A DNA stretch of 64,000 nucleotides from Lepus europaeus (GCF_033115175.1 NC_084850.1:2479024-2543023); one strand, 5' to 3'; shown: positions 35,686 through 46,261, counted from the stretch's first letter. Program-made: numbers and translations. Notes: generated by a model from the letters alone, not told the origin.

Positions 35686-36063
35686 TTTTTTATTATTTAT
35701 TTATTGCCAGGCAGAGTTAGACAGCAGAAAGAGAGAGACAGAGAGAGAGTTATAGACAGTGAAAGAAAGAGAGAGAGAGAGAGAGAGAAAGGTCTTCCTT
35801 CCGTTGGTTCACTCCCCCAATGGCCACCACGGCCAGCACTGCGCCGATCTGAAGCCAGGAGCTGGGTACTTCTTCCTGGTCTCCCATGCGGGTACAGGGA
35901 CCCAAGCACTTGAGTCATCCTCCACTGCCCTCCTGGGCCACAGCAGAGAGTTGGACTGGAAGACGAGGAACCAGGACTAGTACCCAGCGCCCCAACCAGG
36001 ACTAGAACCCAGGATGCCAGCGCCGCAGGCGGAGGACTAGCCAAGTGAGCCATGGTGCCGGTC
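35686..36063 (-). mobile_element. Nested CSINE, 17-base target-site duplication
   Basis: A full minus-strand CSINE with AG tract (35766-35790) and head (ending 'gccatggtgccggtc') is flanked by acgatgctgaaattcat at 35669-35685 and 36064-36080. It is inside the L1 described above. Confidence 0.95.
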
Positions 36064-37639
36064 ACGATGCTGAAATTCATATGGAAACACAGGAGACCCC
36101 AAATAGCTAAAGCAATCTTATACAATAAAAACAAAGCTGGGGACATCACAATACCAAATTTCAAGGCATACTACCAGGCACTTATAATAAAATCGACCTG
36201 GTACTTGTACAGAAACAGATAGATAACGGAACAGAATAGAAACTACGGAAATCAAACCACACATCTACAACCAACTTATCTTTGACGAGGGAGCTAAAAT
36301 CAATTCCTGGATCAAAGACAGTCTCTTCAACAAATTCTGCTGAGAAAACTGGATTTCCACTTAAAGTACTATAATGCAAGACCCCTACCTTACACCTCAC
36401 AGAAAAATCCACACAAAGTGAATTAACAACCTAAATCTGATACCATAAAATTATTAGAGAACATTGGGAAAACCCTGAAAGACATTGGCATTAGCAAAGA
36501 CTTCTTGGAAAGACCCCAGAGGCACAGGCAATCAAAGCCAAAATTGACAAAGGGGATTCCATCAAATTGAGAAGGTTCTACACTTCAAAAGAAACATTCA
36601 GCAAAGTGAAGAGACCACTGACAGAACAGGAGAAATTATCTGCAAACTATGCAGCTAATAAAGAACTAATAATCAGAATACATAAAGAACTCAAGAAACT
36701 CAACAACAACAAAACAAACAACCCAGTTAAGAAATGAGAAAAGGACTTAACAGGCATTTCTTAAAAGAGGAAACCCAAATGGCCAACAGACACATGAAAA
36801 AATTCTCAGAATCACTAACTGTCAGGGAAATGCAAATCAAAACTACAATGAGGTTTCATCTACCCTCATCAAAATGGCTCTTACAGAAATCAACAAACAA
36901 CAAATGCTGGAGAGCATGTGGGGGAAAAGGTACCCTAATAGACTGTTGTATCAATGTAAACTGATACAGGCATTGTGAAACATAGTATGGATATACCTCA
37001 GAAATCTGAATATAGACCTACCATATGACCCAGCCATCCCACTCCTGGGAATTCACACAAAGGAAATGAAATCAGCATAGGAAAGAGTTATCTGTATCCC
37101 CATGTTTATTGCAGCTCAATTTTCAATAGTCAGGATATGCAATCAATACAAAAGTCAGTCGACTGAAGACTGGATAAAGAAATTATGGGTTATGTACACC
37201 ATGGGATACTACACAGTGGTAAAAAAAAAAAGAAATCTTGTTTGCAACAAAATGTATGAAACTGGAAAACATCATAGTGAAATAAGCCAGTCTCAAAAGG
37301 ACAAATACCATATGTCCTCCCTGATCGTGACAACTAATAGAGCACCCAAAAGTTAACCAATAGAAGTGAAATTGACACTTTGAGATGCGATGACTTTGTA
37401 CAGCCCTTGTGTTGACTGTTGAGGAACAATTTTTTTCATAATATTTTTGGAACTCTTTACTTAGTAAAGAGTTAATCTTATGTGTATAAAGTTAATTGAA
37501 AATAGATCTTAATAAAAAAAGAATGAGAATAGGAGAGGGGGGAGGAAGAAGAGTGGTAGAGTTCCTAAAGTTGTATTTATGAGATGTATTAAATTTGTAT
37601 TCCTTAAATAAAGGGCTTCTGTGGGGAAAAAAGAAAGTA

Positions 37640-38850
37640 GATGGAGCACTGTGGGACTCTTCAGTTCTTTGGACATAATCCCCTCTATCCTCCCTTGCAA
37701 TCGTCACGTTAAAAGCAGGCAGGACGTGGCCTCTACCCTCTATAGTCCCATCTAATCATCCCGCAAGGTTATTCCCAGGCCTGATAGATGATGTGGCACA
37801 CCCCCCGACCCGTCTTTCCCCCTTTCCCCATTCCCCGTTCTGGAGTCCTAGCCCCCACCCCCACCCCCACCCCGTTCTCCCCGTGCCCTTCCCTCGCTAC
37901 CTGACAAAGCGGGGCTCCCCTCCCCTCACACCCAGGCCCTTTCCCCTCTGAGGCCCCCACGGCAGGGGCGTCGCAGGCTGCCTCCACGCGCAGGGCTTCC
38001 CAGGGCCGACGCAGGGAAAGGGCGGACTCGGGGGGGGGGGGGGGTGTCCTTGGACTAGGGTGACGTGGGGCCGCCTCAGTGCGGAGCCGCTCAGGGCCTT
38101 CCAGCTCCGCCTCTCAGGGCCTTCCAGCTCTGCACACCCGAGTCTTCCCCACGTCACGCTGAGGCTGCGCCTCCCAGAGTCCCCGGATGTGGAAGATGGG
38201 AGCCGGGATCCGCTCCCCACGCAGGCCCCAGGAGGCGTGGCGCCGAGAGCAGGGTCAGGGCTGGGTCTTTGGGGCCCTCTGTGGGGGCTGGGGGCTACCT
38301 GGATCCTCATCCACCCTCTCACCTTGACTCCTCGCACAGCCTGTGGCCATTTCTCTCAGAAAGTATGAAGTACGCATTTCGGACGTCCCTCTCAGACTGC
38401 CGAAGCTGAAGTCAGGGTACGTCACATCCGGCCATTATATCCAGGGTTTCCCACAGCTGACTGCAGGGGCGGAAGGAAATTCTCTGGAATCCACTGTGCC
38501 CCCTCCCATCCTGGGTCCTCGCCTTGTTGGCTGGCACAGCCGGGACATTCGTATCTTGCATACCTGTGTCCCCTTCCCACCCACCAAGGCTCTGAGTCTC
38601 AGATCCCCTGACAGTGGTAGCGGCGAAAGTGAAGAGGACAGAGGCAGAAAACCTTGTACATTTTTGGACTTCTCCGTCCTTCCACGGGGTCCTCAACTTC
38701 TTCCCTGGCAGAGGCTGGACCCCCCAGCCTCTGCCAACCTGCATCTTCTGGATTCGGACCAAGACTCCTGGACTCCGCTGATCTGGGCACGAGGTGGAGG
38801 GAAGGGGGGTGGTGACGTTCCCAGGCCTCCATAGCCTCTTCCATGGCTAA
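37640..38850 (-). promoter_or_regulatory. CpG-rich presumed promoter and first exon of the MAGE-B gene
   Basis: The GC and CpG content is far above the surroundings from about 37780 to 38830. On the minus strand a MAGE-type donor GAGTCAAG|GTGAGAG ends an exon at 38323, equal to the donor blocks at 33754 and 32836. The family is normally silenced by CpG methylation outside the germ line, so a CpG-dense promoter is expected. ORFs up to 163 codons on both strands are products of GC richness. Confidence 0.55.
37852..37873 (-). repeat. G-quadruplex-capable tract
   Basis: Four runs of four to five C separated by single A on the plus strand give four G runs on the minus strand, the transcribed direction of MAGE-B. 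A second tract of 15 consecutive G lies on the plus strand at 38030-38044. Confidence 0.7.
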
Positions 38851-39180
38851 GAGCAGGGGCTGGGCTGAATCTCGTGTGGTGCTGTCTGTTCTGAGAATCA
38901 GTAGAAAGGACTCCTATTTCATTCCTGATATTCGTAATTTGTATAGTTTTTCCGGGTTAGCAAGGCAAGAAGTGGATCAATTTTATTTATATTTTCAAAA
39001 AATTGTATAGTTCATTGGTTTTTGAAAATAGTTTGTTGCAAATTTATTGATTTCTCCTCAAATTTTTACTATTTTCTTTTATTTGTCTTATTCCTGAAAT
39101 TATATCTTCTTTCTCTAGATTTCTATGGCTCAACATTGGTTTCTTTATTTTAGATCTCATTTTAAAATAGATACTTTTAT
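38851..39180. other. AT-rich stretch, no gene recognised
   Basis: The composition falls sharply to AT-rich after the CpG region. Phrases resembling old L1 on the minus strand are present ('tatttgtcttattcctgaaa'), but boundaries are unclear. Confidence 0.35.
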
Positions 39181-39326
39181 GGGGTCAGTGCCGGCATAGT
39201 AGGCTAAGCCTCTGCCTGTGGTGCCGGCATCTCATATGCAGGCCAGTCAGTGTCCCGGCTGCTCCACTTCTGATCCAGCTCTCTGCTATGGCCTGGGAAA
39301 GCAGTGGAGGATGGCCCAGTGCTTAG
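39181..39326 (+). mobile_element. CSINE fragment (5' half)
   Basis: The head 'ggggtcagtgccggcatag' and central part up to 'gaggatggcccagtgctta' are present, then the similarity ends abruptly. The CT tract and tail are missing. Confidence 0.8.
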
Positions 39327-39589
39327 TAATGTCTATCCTGAGCTTGCCCCACCACTGTGTTTTGGAAGCACATAAACTGTCTGACTTAACAGGTCTGCAG
39401 CTGGAGAAGAATTTTGCCTTAGGACAGATTATACTTCACATCTCACTCAACCTGATTTAGACAGTATTTAGATGAAGCTTTAGATTTTAGACTTTAGAGT
39501 TGATGTTGGAATGAGTTAAGATCTTTAGGGTTTGGGGGGTGGAAGGAATGTATTTTGCAAGCAAGAATGACATGAACTTAGGGATTCAG
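39327..39589. other. Intergenic stretch, nothing recognised
   Basis: No ORF or repeat can be defended, although the sequence 'ctgcagctggagaagaattt' onwards may be an old repeat. Confidence 0.3.
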
Positions 39590-39757
39590 AAGTAGAATAT
39601 TATGAACTAATGGTGTATACCCTCCCCCAAATTAATGTTGAAGCTCCAACTCCCATTTTAACTATATTTGGAGGTGGGGCCTCCAAGGAAGTAATTAAGG
39701 CTAAATTAGGCCATCATTTTGGAACCTAGGATTAATGTCCTCATAAAACAGACACAA
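39590..39757 (+). mobile_element. MLT1-type LTR fragment
   Basis: The order 'gaactaatggtgtataccct', 'aatgttgaagctccaactcc' and 'ggaggtggggcctccaagga' is the usual start of an MLT1/MaLR LTR. Confidence 0.65.
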
Positions 39758-40060
39758 GGGATGGTCATTTGGCCTAGTGGTTAAGATGCCTATATCACAT
39801 ATAGGAGTACCTGGCTTTGATACCTGGATACAGATTCTGACTCCTGCTTCATAATAATGCAGACCCTATGAAGCAGTGGTGATGTCTCAAAAAATTAGAT
39901 TACTGCCACCCATGTAGCAGTGCTGGATTGAGTTCCCTGCTCCTGGCTTTGATTCCACCAAGCCCTGGCATAGGGAATTCAGAAACTGATGATAATTCTC
40001 TCTCTCTCTCTCTCTCTCTCCCCCTACTCCCTCCCCCATTACATAAATAAAAGGTTAAAA
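39758..40060 (+). mobile_element. CSINE, old
   Basis: Degraded head, 'acctggctttgatacctgg', 'cccatgtagcagtgctgga', and a (CT)n tract at 39998-40020 followed by an A-rich tail. Confidence 0.65.
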
Positions 40061-41174
40061 AAGGAGCCACAAGAAAGCTATCTTTGTCTCCCAGAGAGAA
40101 AAATATTTATATACACTGATACATATATACCTGTGTACCAACAGATGTACAAATATAAATGTACAGTGATGTAATGTGGATAAAGCTTACTTTTGCATAT
40201 GGATGTCTAATTGTTACAGATTCAATTGTTGAAGGAAATATTCTTTGTCTCCTATAATTTTCACTTGCATCTTTGCCAACAATTCTCTATAAATGCATAC
40301 ATATGGAGATCCATTCCTGAATGTTATTCAGTTAAATTTATGTAGCTCTGTAAGTATGGCAATGTGACACTATCTTGATTGCTGTTAGTGTGTAAACCTT
40401 GTAACTCTTCCAATTTTGTTCTATTTTAGAAAGTTTTCTTTGACTATTCTGAGTCCTTTGTATTTATATATGAGTGTTAGAATCAGTCTCCAAATATCTA
40501 CAAAAATATTCTGGAATTTGAATTTGAATTGGATTGACTCTATCAACGAATTTGGAGAGAATTGGCATTTTAATAATATTTAGTCTTCTGACTCATGGAC
40601 AAGACTATAGCTCCATTTATTTATAGCTTCATTAACTTATTCCTGCAATACTTCACCATTTTCAATAGGCATATTTTCTACATCTTCTGTCAGATTTATC
40701 CATTTTAATTCATACTTTATAATGCTATTCCAAATTGCACAGTTTTATTTCAATTACCAGTTGCTCATTGCTAGTATATAAATATAATAATGTTGTATCT
40801 AGCACCATTGTTAAACTCAACTGTAAGCATTTTGTAGATTGACAGAATTTTCTGCAAATACTGTCTTTTTTATAAAGGCTGTTTTACCTCCTCCTTTCCA
40901 ATCTGGATGCTCGTTTTTGTTGCAGTAGACAAAACATTCAATGTTGAACATCATTCTACCCATCCCTGTTAATTCAACAGTCTCAAAGTGTGGTTTCCTG
41001 CATGTAAACAGCCTGCAGAGTTTGTGTTACAAAAATATCTTCCTCTTCACCCCCTATCCTGTTAACTACCTTAGGTACTACATCTAGTATGATAAGCATC
41101 ACAATCTTCCACTAAGATTTTAAACAACATTAAGAGGCCAACTGGAACAGGTCTATTAATTGAAATCTTAAAGC
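40061..41174 (-). repeat. Old L1 ORF2 remains (minus strand), then unique sequence
   Basis: From about 40170 to 40930 the minus strand shows old L1 phrases ('gaatttgaattggattgac' and 'aatatttagtcttctgactc' regions on the plus strand). The last 240 bases before the retrocopy ORF are not recognisable and may include its 5' UTR. Confidence 0.45.
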
Positions 41175-42317
41175 ATGAAAGACAGTGACTACATCCTTGA
41201 AAACAAAACGAAAACAGACCTCTATGTACTCTGGGGAAGTGAAAGAGGAATAGAACTTCCCCAGGACGGCCTGCAAAGACTAGAAGAATATCTTGCTCAG
41301 CAGCAATTGGGCAAAAAGGCTCAACAAGAAACAGGTGGAAAAGAAGCCTGCCTCAGAGACAGGGCCCTGGCCTCAGGCAAGGGGCAAAAGGGCAGCAATT
41401 CCGTCTCTGTGGGGGCATTTCTAGACGAGGATGAGGAGATGAGCCTGGAAGAAATCAAAAACCGGCAAAACACAGCTCGAAACAGCAGCCCGCTCACCAT
41501 CAGTGCTTGGGGAGACGCCGTGCGTGGCGCCCTTCCCTCGGAGCCCAAGGCGGTCTTGATCGAAGCCTCAGCCCTGAGTGCTGTCCCCAGCAGCAGAAAT
41601 GGATTCTTCAGTCCCAGCCCGAGCCCGGGTGGCAGGAGACCAGAGGCCGCCAGCAGAGAGGACGCACTTCTCTCGCCTGTCTCTGACTTGACTGTTGACT
41701 TTGACAAGCTGAGTTTGCAAAATCTAGAAAGTAGCTTTTCCAGGACCCCAAAACGATGTATGAAAACCGAAGAAAAGAAGATCCTGACCTCGAGAATGGG
41801 TGCAGTAGAAGATGGCTTGCTAGCGTCTCCACCTGCTGCAGACAGACTTGGAAAGAACCAGACAGAGACGGAGAGGGAAATGTCCCTGGAGCCCAGCAGC
41901 CCCCGGCATGAGGCCCAGGGCAGGCACACGCCCACGTCCCCCCCTGCCACCAGGCTCTTCCTCTTTGGAGAGGAGCCATCAAAGCTGGACCGGGATGTTT
42001 TGGCAGCTCTGGAACGTGCAGATGTCGACCCTCAGCGCTACCCCGCTGTCCACAGATGGAAGAGCGCTGTCCTGGGCTACTCGCCCTCCGATAGGCAGAG
42101 CTGGCCAAGCCCTGCGCTGAAAGGAAAGCTCAAGGCTCAGCTGCCAGATCTTGGTTATGGCCCCGGCTACAGCCCTGGGAGAAGCCGTCCTGCTGGGGGC
42201 AGCCCCGTGAGGCCTGGCCACGCCGCCCACTCCCCCAGCCTGGGGCGCTACAGCCCTGTACACGGGAGCCACCTCCGCAGGGTGGCGCGGGTGGCCCAGC
42301 TCACCACCACCCCTTAG
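41175..42317 (+). CDS. Intronless 380-residue ORF, retrocopy of an unidentified gene
   Basis: This ORF starts with ATG one codon after an in-frame stop and ends TAG at 42317. It is hydrophilic, rich in Ser, Pro, Arg and Glu, without signal peptide or membrane segment. Visible parts are an acidic [16 protein letters not shown] (about 83-98), [18 protein letters not shown] (about 172-189) followed by TPKR, a [18 protein letters not shown] segment (about 287-304), and a Gly/Pro/Ser/Arg-rich tail with repeated GYSP/GRYSP motifs. A single long exon followed by a 1.4-kb 3' UTR with ATTAAA and poly(A) marks a processed retrocopy. Codon usage is GC-rich, unlike the AT-rich surroundings, and the absence of stops implies recent origin or selection. 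The SP/TPKR motifs could be kinase sites. I cannot name the parent; a cytoskeletal or centrosomal protein is only a guess. Confidence 0.65.
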   Translation: MKDSDYILENKTKTDLYVLWGSERGIELPQDGLQRLEEYLAQQQLGKKAQQETGGKEACLRDRALASGKGQKGSNSVSVGAFLDEDEEMSLEEIKNRQNTARNSSPLTISAWGDAVRGALPSEPKAVLIEASALSAVPSSRNGFFSPSPSPGGRRPEAASREDALLSPVSDLTVDFDKLSLQNLESSFSRTPKRCMKTEEKKILTSRMGAVEDGLLASPPAADRLGKNQTETEREMSLEPSSPRHEAQGRHTPTSPPATRLFLFGEEPSKLDRDVLAALERADVDPQRYPAVHRWKSAVLGYSPSDRQSWPSPALKGKLKAQLPDLGYGPGYSPGRSRPAGGSPVRPGHAAHSPSLGRYSPVHGSHLRRVARVAQLTTTP

Positions 42318-43728
42318 GGTTGGGCAGCTCTCATTTCCTTCATTTCTAAAGAAGAAGGGTAATATGTTTTATTGGTAAAATTTCACACACACAAAAATAT
42401 TCCAAGTAATTTATTAATCCTCACTTTGAGGGTAGAATTTCAGAAAACATGAATGTTCTATGTAAAATTTAAATTTTGGATATTTTGGAAGAAGTTAATG
42501 AAACATTTTCTGGAAAATGTCAACGTATTAAAGATAAAGACTTTCTAGGTAGCAGTGCCTCAGTTTGAAATGTAGCAGAGAAAAGGGTGTGGAGGCTGCT
42601 CCTGGGAGACAGTTGTGTGCAACCAGAAACCCTGAGCGACTGTTCTGGAGGAGGAGGACGCTGGCGGAACTGCTGGCTCGGACAGCCCTGTGACACCCGC
42701 CCTCACTCAGCTCGCTGTTCAAACAAAGGTGAATTGGTCCTTGGCTTCCTGGGGTCTCTTGATGATGGGACAACCCCTCAGCCAGGTGGCCCTCATCATT
42801 TATATGTAAGGGATATTTACAAGTGAGGTCATTAAAACACTGGAATTACTGATAAGAAGACGGAAGTAGCTTTTTTTTGTTGGAAAAAGGTTTCCAGCCA
42901 GTGGGTGTTGTGCAAGATAGTCCCATAGACTCACCAGCAATAATTAAAAGGACTTTATTTTCCACTAGCTCTTGAGCTTTCAGGCTGTTGAATTTCCGGT
43001 GTGGTTATTCATTTTGAAATCGTTCCCTGGTTTTGAGATTTACCCTGAGGCCTCGAGCGTGAACTAGCGTACGGCCAGTTTTCTGCCGTGTCTCCCAGCT
43101 CTGTTTCAGCTGGGCTGTCCTGTATAAAAGAGCAGTGCAGTTCAGGTTTGCCTTCCAGGTGAGGGTTGGTAGAGGCGGCCTTACCCTTGGCGCGCTCTCA
43201 GGAAGCCAACACAGCATCACCAGAGGCTGTCAGGGCTGACTTCCGCCTGGGGGTTACAAGCGCAGATCATATGCAAGTGTTATTTTGTGTTTACTCCAAA
43301 ATGAAAAACGGTAACAATGCTTTTGCGAACTTGAGTGCCTTTTTAAGTCATTTTCAATTTTTCTGAACTTGCTTTTTGAGAATATGAAATGGTCGTAAGT
43401 AGGCATAACTAGAACTTTTTTATTGGTGTAACCTGTGAATTGAAAGTTGGGTTAAAATGCTTATTTCTTTCACATAAGCAGTGGGCTAAGAATACTGGAA
43501 CCGACACTTAGATTTTCAAATAAAAACTTTGTTACACAGGATGTTTTCATTTGTGTAGCAGATGAGATCTTACAGAATAGAAACACTGCATTTTAAAGAA
43601 AGCATTCTTGTTCTTAAATCAGAATGTGGATATTCAGTTTTGTCAAAAAATCTTAGGATATTGTCTTGTATACTATTGTACATATCGAAAGAAATTAAAG
43701 TAGTGTTTTATCCTAAAAAAAAAAAAAT
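42318..43728 (+). other. 3' UTR and poly(A) of the retrocopy
   Basis: About 1.4 kb of non-coding sequence without recognisable SINE or L1 lies between the stop codon and ATTAAA (43694-43699), which is followed within 20 bases by a 13-A tract (43716-43728). AATAAA also occurs near 43520. I could not find a convincing target-site duplication. Confidence 0.65.
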
Positions 43729-43794
43729 TTGAGTCAGTAACTAAAAGTGAGTGGTCTTTAAAGTGCATGAATACGTTTTTAGAAGGGAAGTAAA

Positions 43795-44155
43795 TAAGAG
43801 AGTCAGTTGTTAAATCAACAACGGGAGTCACTGTGCACCTGCTCCCCATGTAGGACCTCTGTCCTTAATGTGTTGTACTATGCGAAATAATGGTAAACTA
43901 CTACCCAAACAGTACTCTATACTTTGTGTGTCTGTGTGGGTTCAGTCTGTTGAAATCTTTACTTAGTATATACTAAGTTGATCTTCTGTATATAAAGATA
44001 GTTGAAAATTAATTGTGATGAAGAATGGGATGGGAGAAGGAGTGGGAGATGGGATGGTTGCGGGTGGGAGGGGGTGATTATGAGGGGGGGAGCCGCTATA
44101 ATCCAAAAGTTGTACTTTGGAAATTTATATTTATTGAATAAATGTTTTTTTAAAA
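43795..44155 (+). mobile_element. L1 3' end, short
   Basis: It runs from 'gagtcagttgttaaatcaac' to 'tattgaataaatgtttttt', the standard L1 3'-UTR order, without ORF2. Confidence 0.85.
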
Positions 44156-44610
44156 AAGAAGGAAACTGAGTTGATTCCCAATTCCACATCGACTTAACAT
44201 TGCCTGATTAGTCTGAAAGTGTTTCACACAAGGCATGCCAGAACTGGCGTGTAGTAGAAGGTGAGCGAGGACAGAATGAACCACTGAATGGGGTGACAAC
44301 CATGAAGATGGAGGAAACACCCTCTCCCTTGCCACGTGTTCCACCACCAAAATCGAGCATGGAGTCGTGAGGAGGGGGCATGTCAGCATGGGAAAGCTCC
44401 TGAGCAGTGCCAACCACATTGCCCCCTTCCGCACCCAGAATTTCTCGGCTCCCTCAGCTTCATCTCACCCTCTCCCCCCCCACACACGGGCACGTGCAGG
44501 TGCTGCATTGTGATGGCTAAGCCCCTCCCGGTCAGGTTTGGATGAGCTGGACAATGACTGGATGACCCAACAAAGGCCAAGGGTGTGGCCCAGCGCCACG
44601 CAGGCCAGAG
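44156..44610 (+). promoter_or_regulatory. Upstream region of the SPANX/VCX-like gene
   Basis: This non-repetitive 450-base stretch leads into the TATA box. It is moderately GC-rich. Opposite-strand ORFs (up to 126 codons) cross into the gene and are its shadows. Confidence 0.45.
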
Positions 44611-44618
44611 TATAAATA
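44611..44618 (+). promoter_or_regulatory. TATA box of the SPANX/VCX-like gene
   Basis: TATAAATA lies 52 bases ahead of the ATG, leaving about 20-25 bases of 5' UTR if initiation is at the usual distance of about 30 bases. Confidence 0.75.
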
Positions 44619-44662
44619 GGGGGGCACTGGAGGCCTGGAGTAGACCACTGGGCGGAGCTGCG

Positions 44663-45242
44663 ATGGAGAAGATGAGCCGGCAGCGCGCTGCTAGTGCCAA
44701 TGGGAGCAGAAAGAGGAAGGCCTCCTCCACCCAGGCCCGGCGGAAACGCCCAGGTGAGCCGACCCACAGGAGCTCCCCCTCTTCTTCCGCTTGGCTCCTC
44801 CCTCCCAGGGCTCCTACCGTGTCCCGGCCTCACTCCAGCCTGCACTCATCCCAGACCCTTCCCGGAAGTCCCTGTTCCCATGCCTCCTCCACCCTGTGTT
44901 CCCAAACCAAAGCCCTTCTCTGACCTCCCTGCTGTCCTTCCAGAACGCAGAGGCCGAGCACGTGTGCGTGTTCGAGGGAGAAAGATGGCCAGCCCCAGGC
45001 GCAGCCCCAGGCGCAGCCCTCCGAAGAAACCCAGGAGAGCCAAAGGGCTCAAACCCATCATGGTTTATTACTGTCTGAACAAGAAAGTCCATCAGAACGT
45101 GCCCGCCCGGTGCCAAAGTAGCCAGGGTGGCCCCAGCACCTCCCGTGTGGCCCAGCCTGCCTTAAGCTCAGCACCCAGGCAGGGGGCTCTGGGGTCATCC
45201 GAGAAGATACCAGTGGTCCCGGCACAAGGGAATGGCCAGTAA
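44663..45242 (+). CDS. Two-exon gene for a basic, SPANX/VCX-like cancer-testis protein
   Basis: Exon 1 codes from ATG at 44663 to 44753, the intron is 44754-44943 (GTGAGC...CTTCCAG), and exon 2 runs from 44944 to TAA at 45242. The joined frame gives 129 residues. The N-terminal half is very basic, with KRK, RRKRP, an Arg-rich segment and SPRRSPRRSPPKKPRR, which are SPKK-like DNA-contacting and nuclear-import motifs. Then comes KPIMVYYCLNKKVHQN, close to the VYYC...KK...N core of SPANX-N proteins, and a Ser/Pro/Gly-rich tail. The MEK start, early KRK and two-exon layout also match SPANX; the RRGR...KMA segment instead recalls VCX. Both families are X-linked, male germ-line nuclear proteins. 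A role in spermatid chromatin or nucleus is inferred. It stands between TATA and AATAAA and looks intact. Exact family assignment is open. Confidence 0.75.
44754..44943 (+). other. Intron of the SPANX/VCX-like gene
   Basis: 190 bases with consensus CAG|GTGAGC donor and TGTCCTTCCAG acceptor, pyrimidine-rich throughout. SPANX introns are longer in primates, as known from that family. Joining the exons keeps the frame, while reading through the intron on the exon 1 frame gives a shorter alternative ORF. Confidence 0.75.
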
Positions 45243-45291
45243 ACAGATGTTGGGTTTTGCCCGGACATCGTGAACTCATTGTGATGGTTAA

Positions 45292-45297
45292 AATAAA
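45292..45297 (+). terminator. Poly(A) signal of the SPANX/VCX-like gene
   Basis: AATAAA is 50 bases after the stop codon and is followed by a GTGTGTGCGTGTGTGTG stretch, the GU-rich element expected downstream of a cleavage site. Confidence 0.8.
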
Positions 45298-45302
45298 TGA
45301 GC

Positions 45303-45817
45303 CTCTGGTGAAATGTGTGTGCGTGTGTGTGTACGTGCGCGTACCGGAGGGTGGGAGGGAGGCAGGGAGAGGGGTGTGTGGGAAGGCAGAGAGGTGTGTC
45401 GTGCAGGGCTGAAGGCCGGACGCACAGGTGCACAGCCAGCCAGGCACGGGTGGGGGGAAGGCCTGGTTTGCACTGAGCCCCGAACGCAACTTTCCTCCTC
45501 AGCACTATCTCCCTAGTAGTGCTGAAAAATGTTTGATGCTTTTCACGTGTTTGCAGGTGGTGGGGACAAGGTAGCGCCATCAGAGTGTAGCTGGCCAGAA
45601 CTGAGTGGTGGTAAGGTTTGTGGGATGACAGTGCCATCCCTCTGTGAACTCAGAGAAAAACATCACCTCTAGACCACTTACCTCACAATGGTGAGTGTTA
45701 CATCCTGCCCTGTGCTGTAAACAACTCAAAAGACCAAAACACTCACCCATACAAGTTGAGGACAACACCAAGGACTAACGCAATGCTATTGGGAGGCTAC
45801 AGACCCAAAACTGATTA
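45303..45817. other. Downstream flank of the SPANX/VCX-like gene
   Basis: A (GT)n run and G-rich sequence come first, then unique DNA. Minus-strand ORFs of 143 and 181 codons overlap the gene's exon 2 and are antisense shadows. Confidence 0.45.
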
Positions 45818-45942
45818 GGTCTTCCTCCCTCCCTCCCTCCCTCCCTCCTTCCTTCTCTCCCCCCTCCCTCCCTCCCTTCTTCCTTCCTTTCTTCCTTCCT
45901 TCCTTCCTTCCTTCCTTCCTTCCTTCCTTTTATTTATTTATT
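45818..45942. repeat. Pyrimidine microsatellite (CCCT/CCTT)n
   Basis: About 110 bases of CCCT- and CCTT-type repeats followed by (TTTA)n, forming the expanded tail of the next SINE, which lies in reverse orientation. Confidence 0.9.
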
Positions 45943-46236
45943 TATTTACTTGAGTGACAGAGAGACAGAGAGCGAGGTCTTCCATCCACTAGCTCACTAC
46001 CCAAATGATCGCAATGGCTGGGGCTGTGCCAGGCCAAAACTAGGAGCCAGGAGCTTCTTCCAGGTCTGTCACATGGTGCAGGGGCCCAAACACTTGGACC
46101 ATCTTCCACTGCTTTCCCAGGCGCATTAGCAGGGAGCTGGATTGGAAGTGGAGCATCCAGGACTCTAACTGACACCCATATGGGATGCCAGTGCCACAGG
46201 CAGAGACTTAACCTACTAAGCCACAGTGGAGGCCCC
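45943..46236 (-). mobile_element. CSINE, moderately diverged
   Basis: Reverse layout from 'tttacttgagtgacagagag' through 'ctagctcactacccaaatga' to 'cacagtggaggcccc'. Confidence 0.88.
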
Positions 46237-46261
46237 TAGGCCACTTTCTTGATAAAATTTG

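Larger units (their letters stand above)
33795..37622 (+). mobile_element. Older L1 (ORF2 to 3' end) inserted in the MAGE-B 5' region
   Basis: Plus-strand ORF2 begins around 'caaaattgatgcatcattgg'. It includes frame pieces 34076-34354, 34517-34792, 34789-34992 (with [16 protein letters not shown]), 36734-36964 and 37102-37356, and ends 'ttccttaaataaagggcttc'. Stops and frameshifts are frequent, so it is older than the L1s at 25502 and 56610, and its catalytic FADD is altered to the readable '[10 protein letters not shown]'. It separates the MAGE-B donor blocks from the CpG-rich promoter region. A younger L1 end and a CSINE sit inside it. Confidence 0.88.

Noticed and set aside
37897-38834. 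ORFs of 100-163 codons in the CpG-rich region
   Set aside because: High GC removes stop codons in all frames. They overlap on both strands, have no recognisable domain, and the region is better explained as MAGE-B promoter and non-coding exon.
41321-42272. Antisense ORFs of 97-209 codons opposite the retrocopy
   Set aside because: They are shadows of the GC-rich sense frame, which has the ATG, the 3' UTR and the poly(A) on its own strand.
44694-45242. Single-exon 182-codon reading of the SPANX/VCX-like locus
   Set aside because: It starts in a different frame from exon 1 and reads the intron. Consensus splice sites joining 44753 to 44944 give the better model, with MEK at the start.
44383-45637. 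Minus-strand ORFs of 115-181 codons around the SPANX/VCX-like gene
   Set aside because: No promoter, splice or poly(A) signal supports them, and the plus strand has a complete set of such signals.
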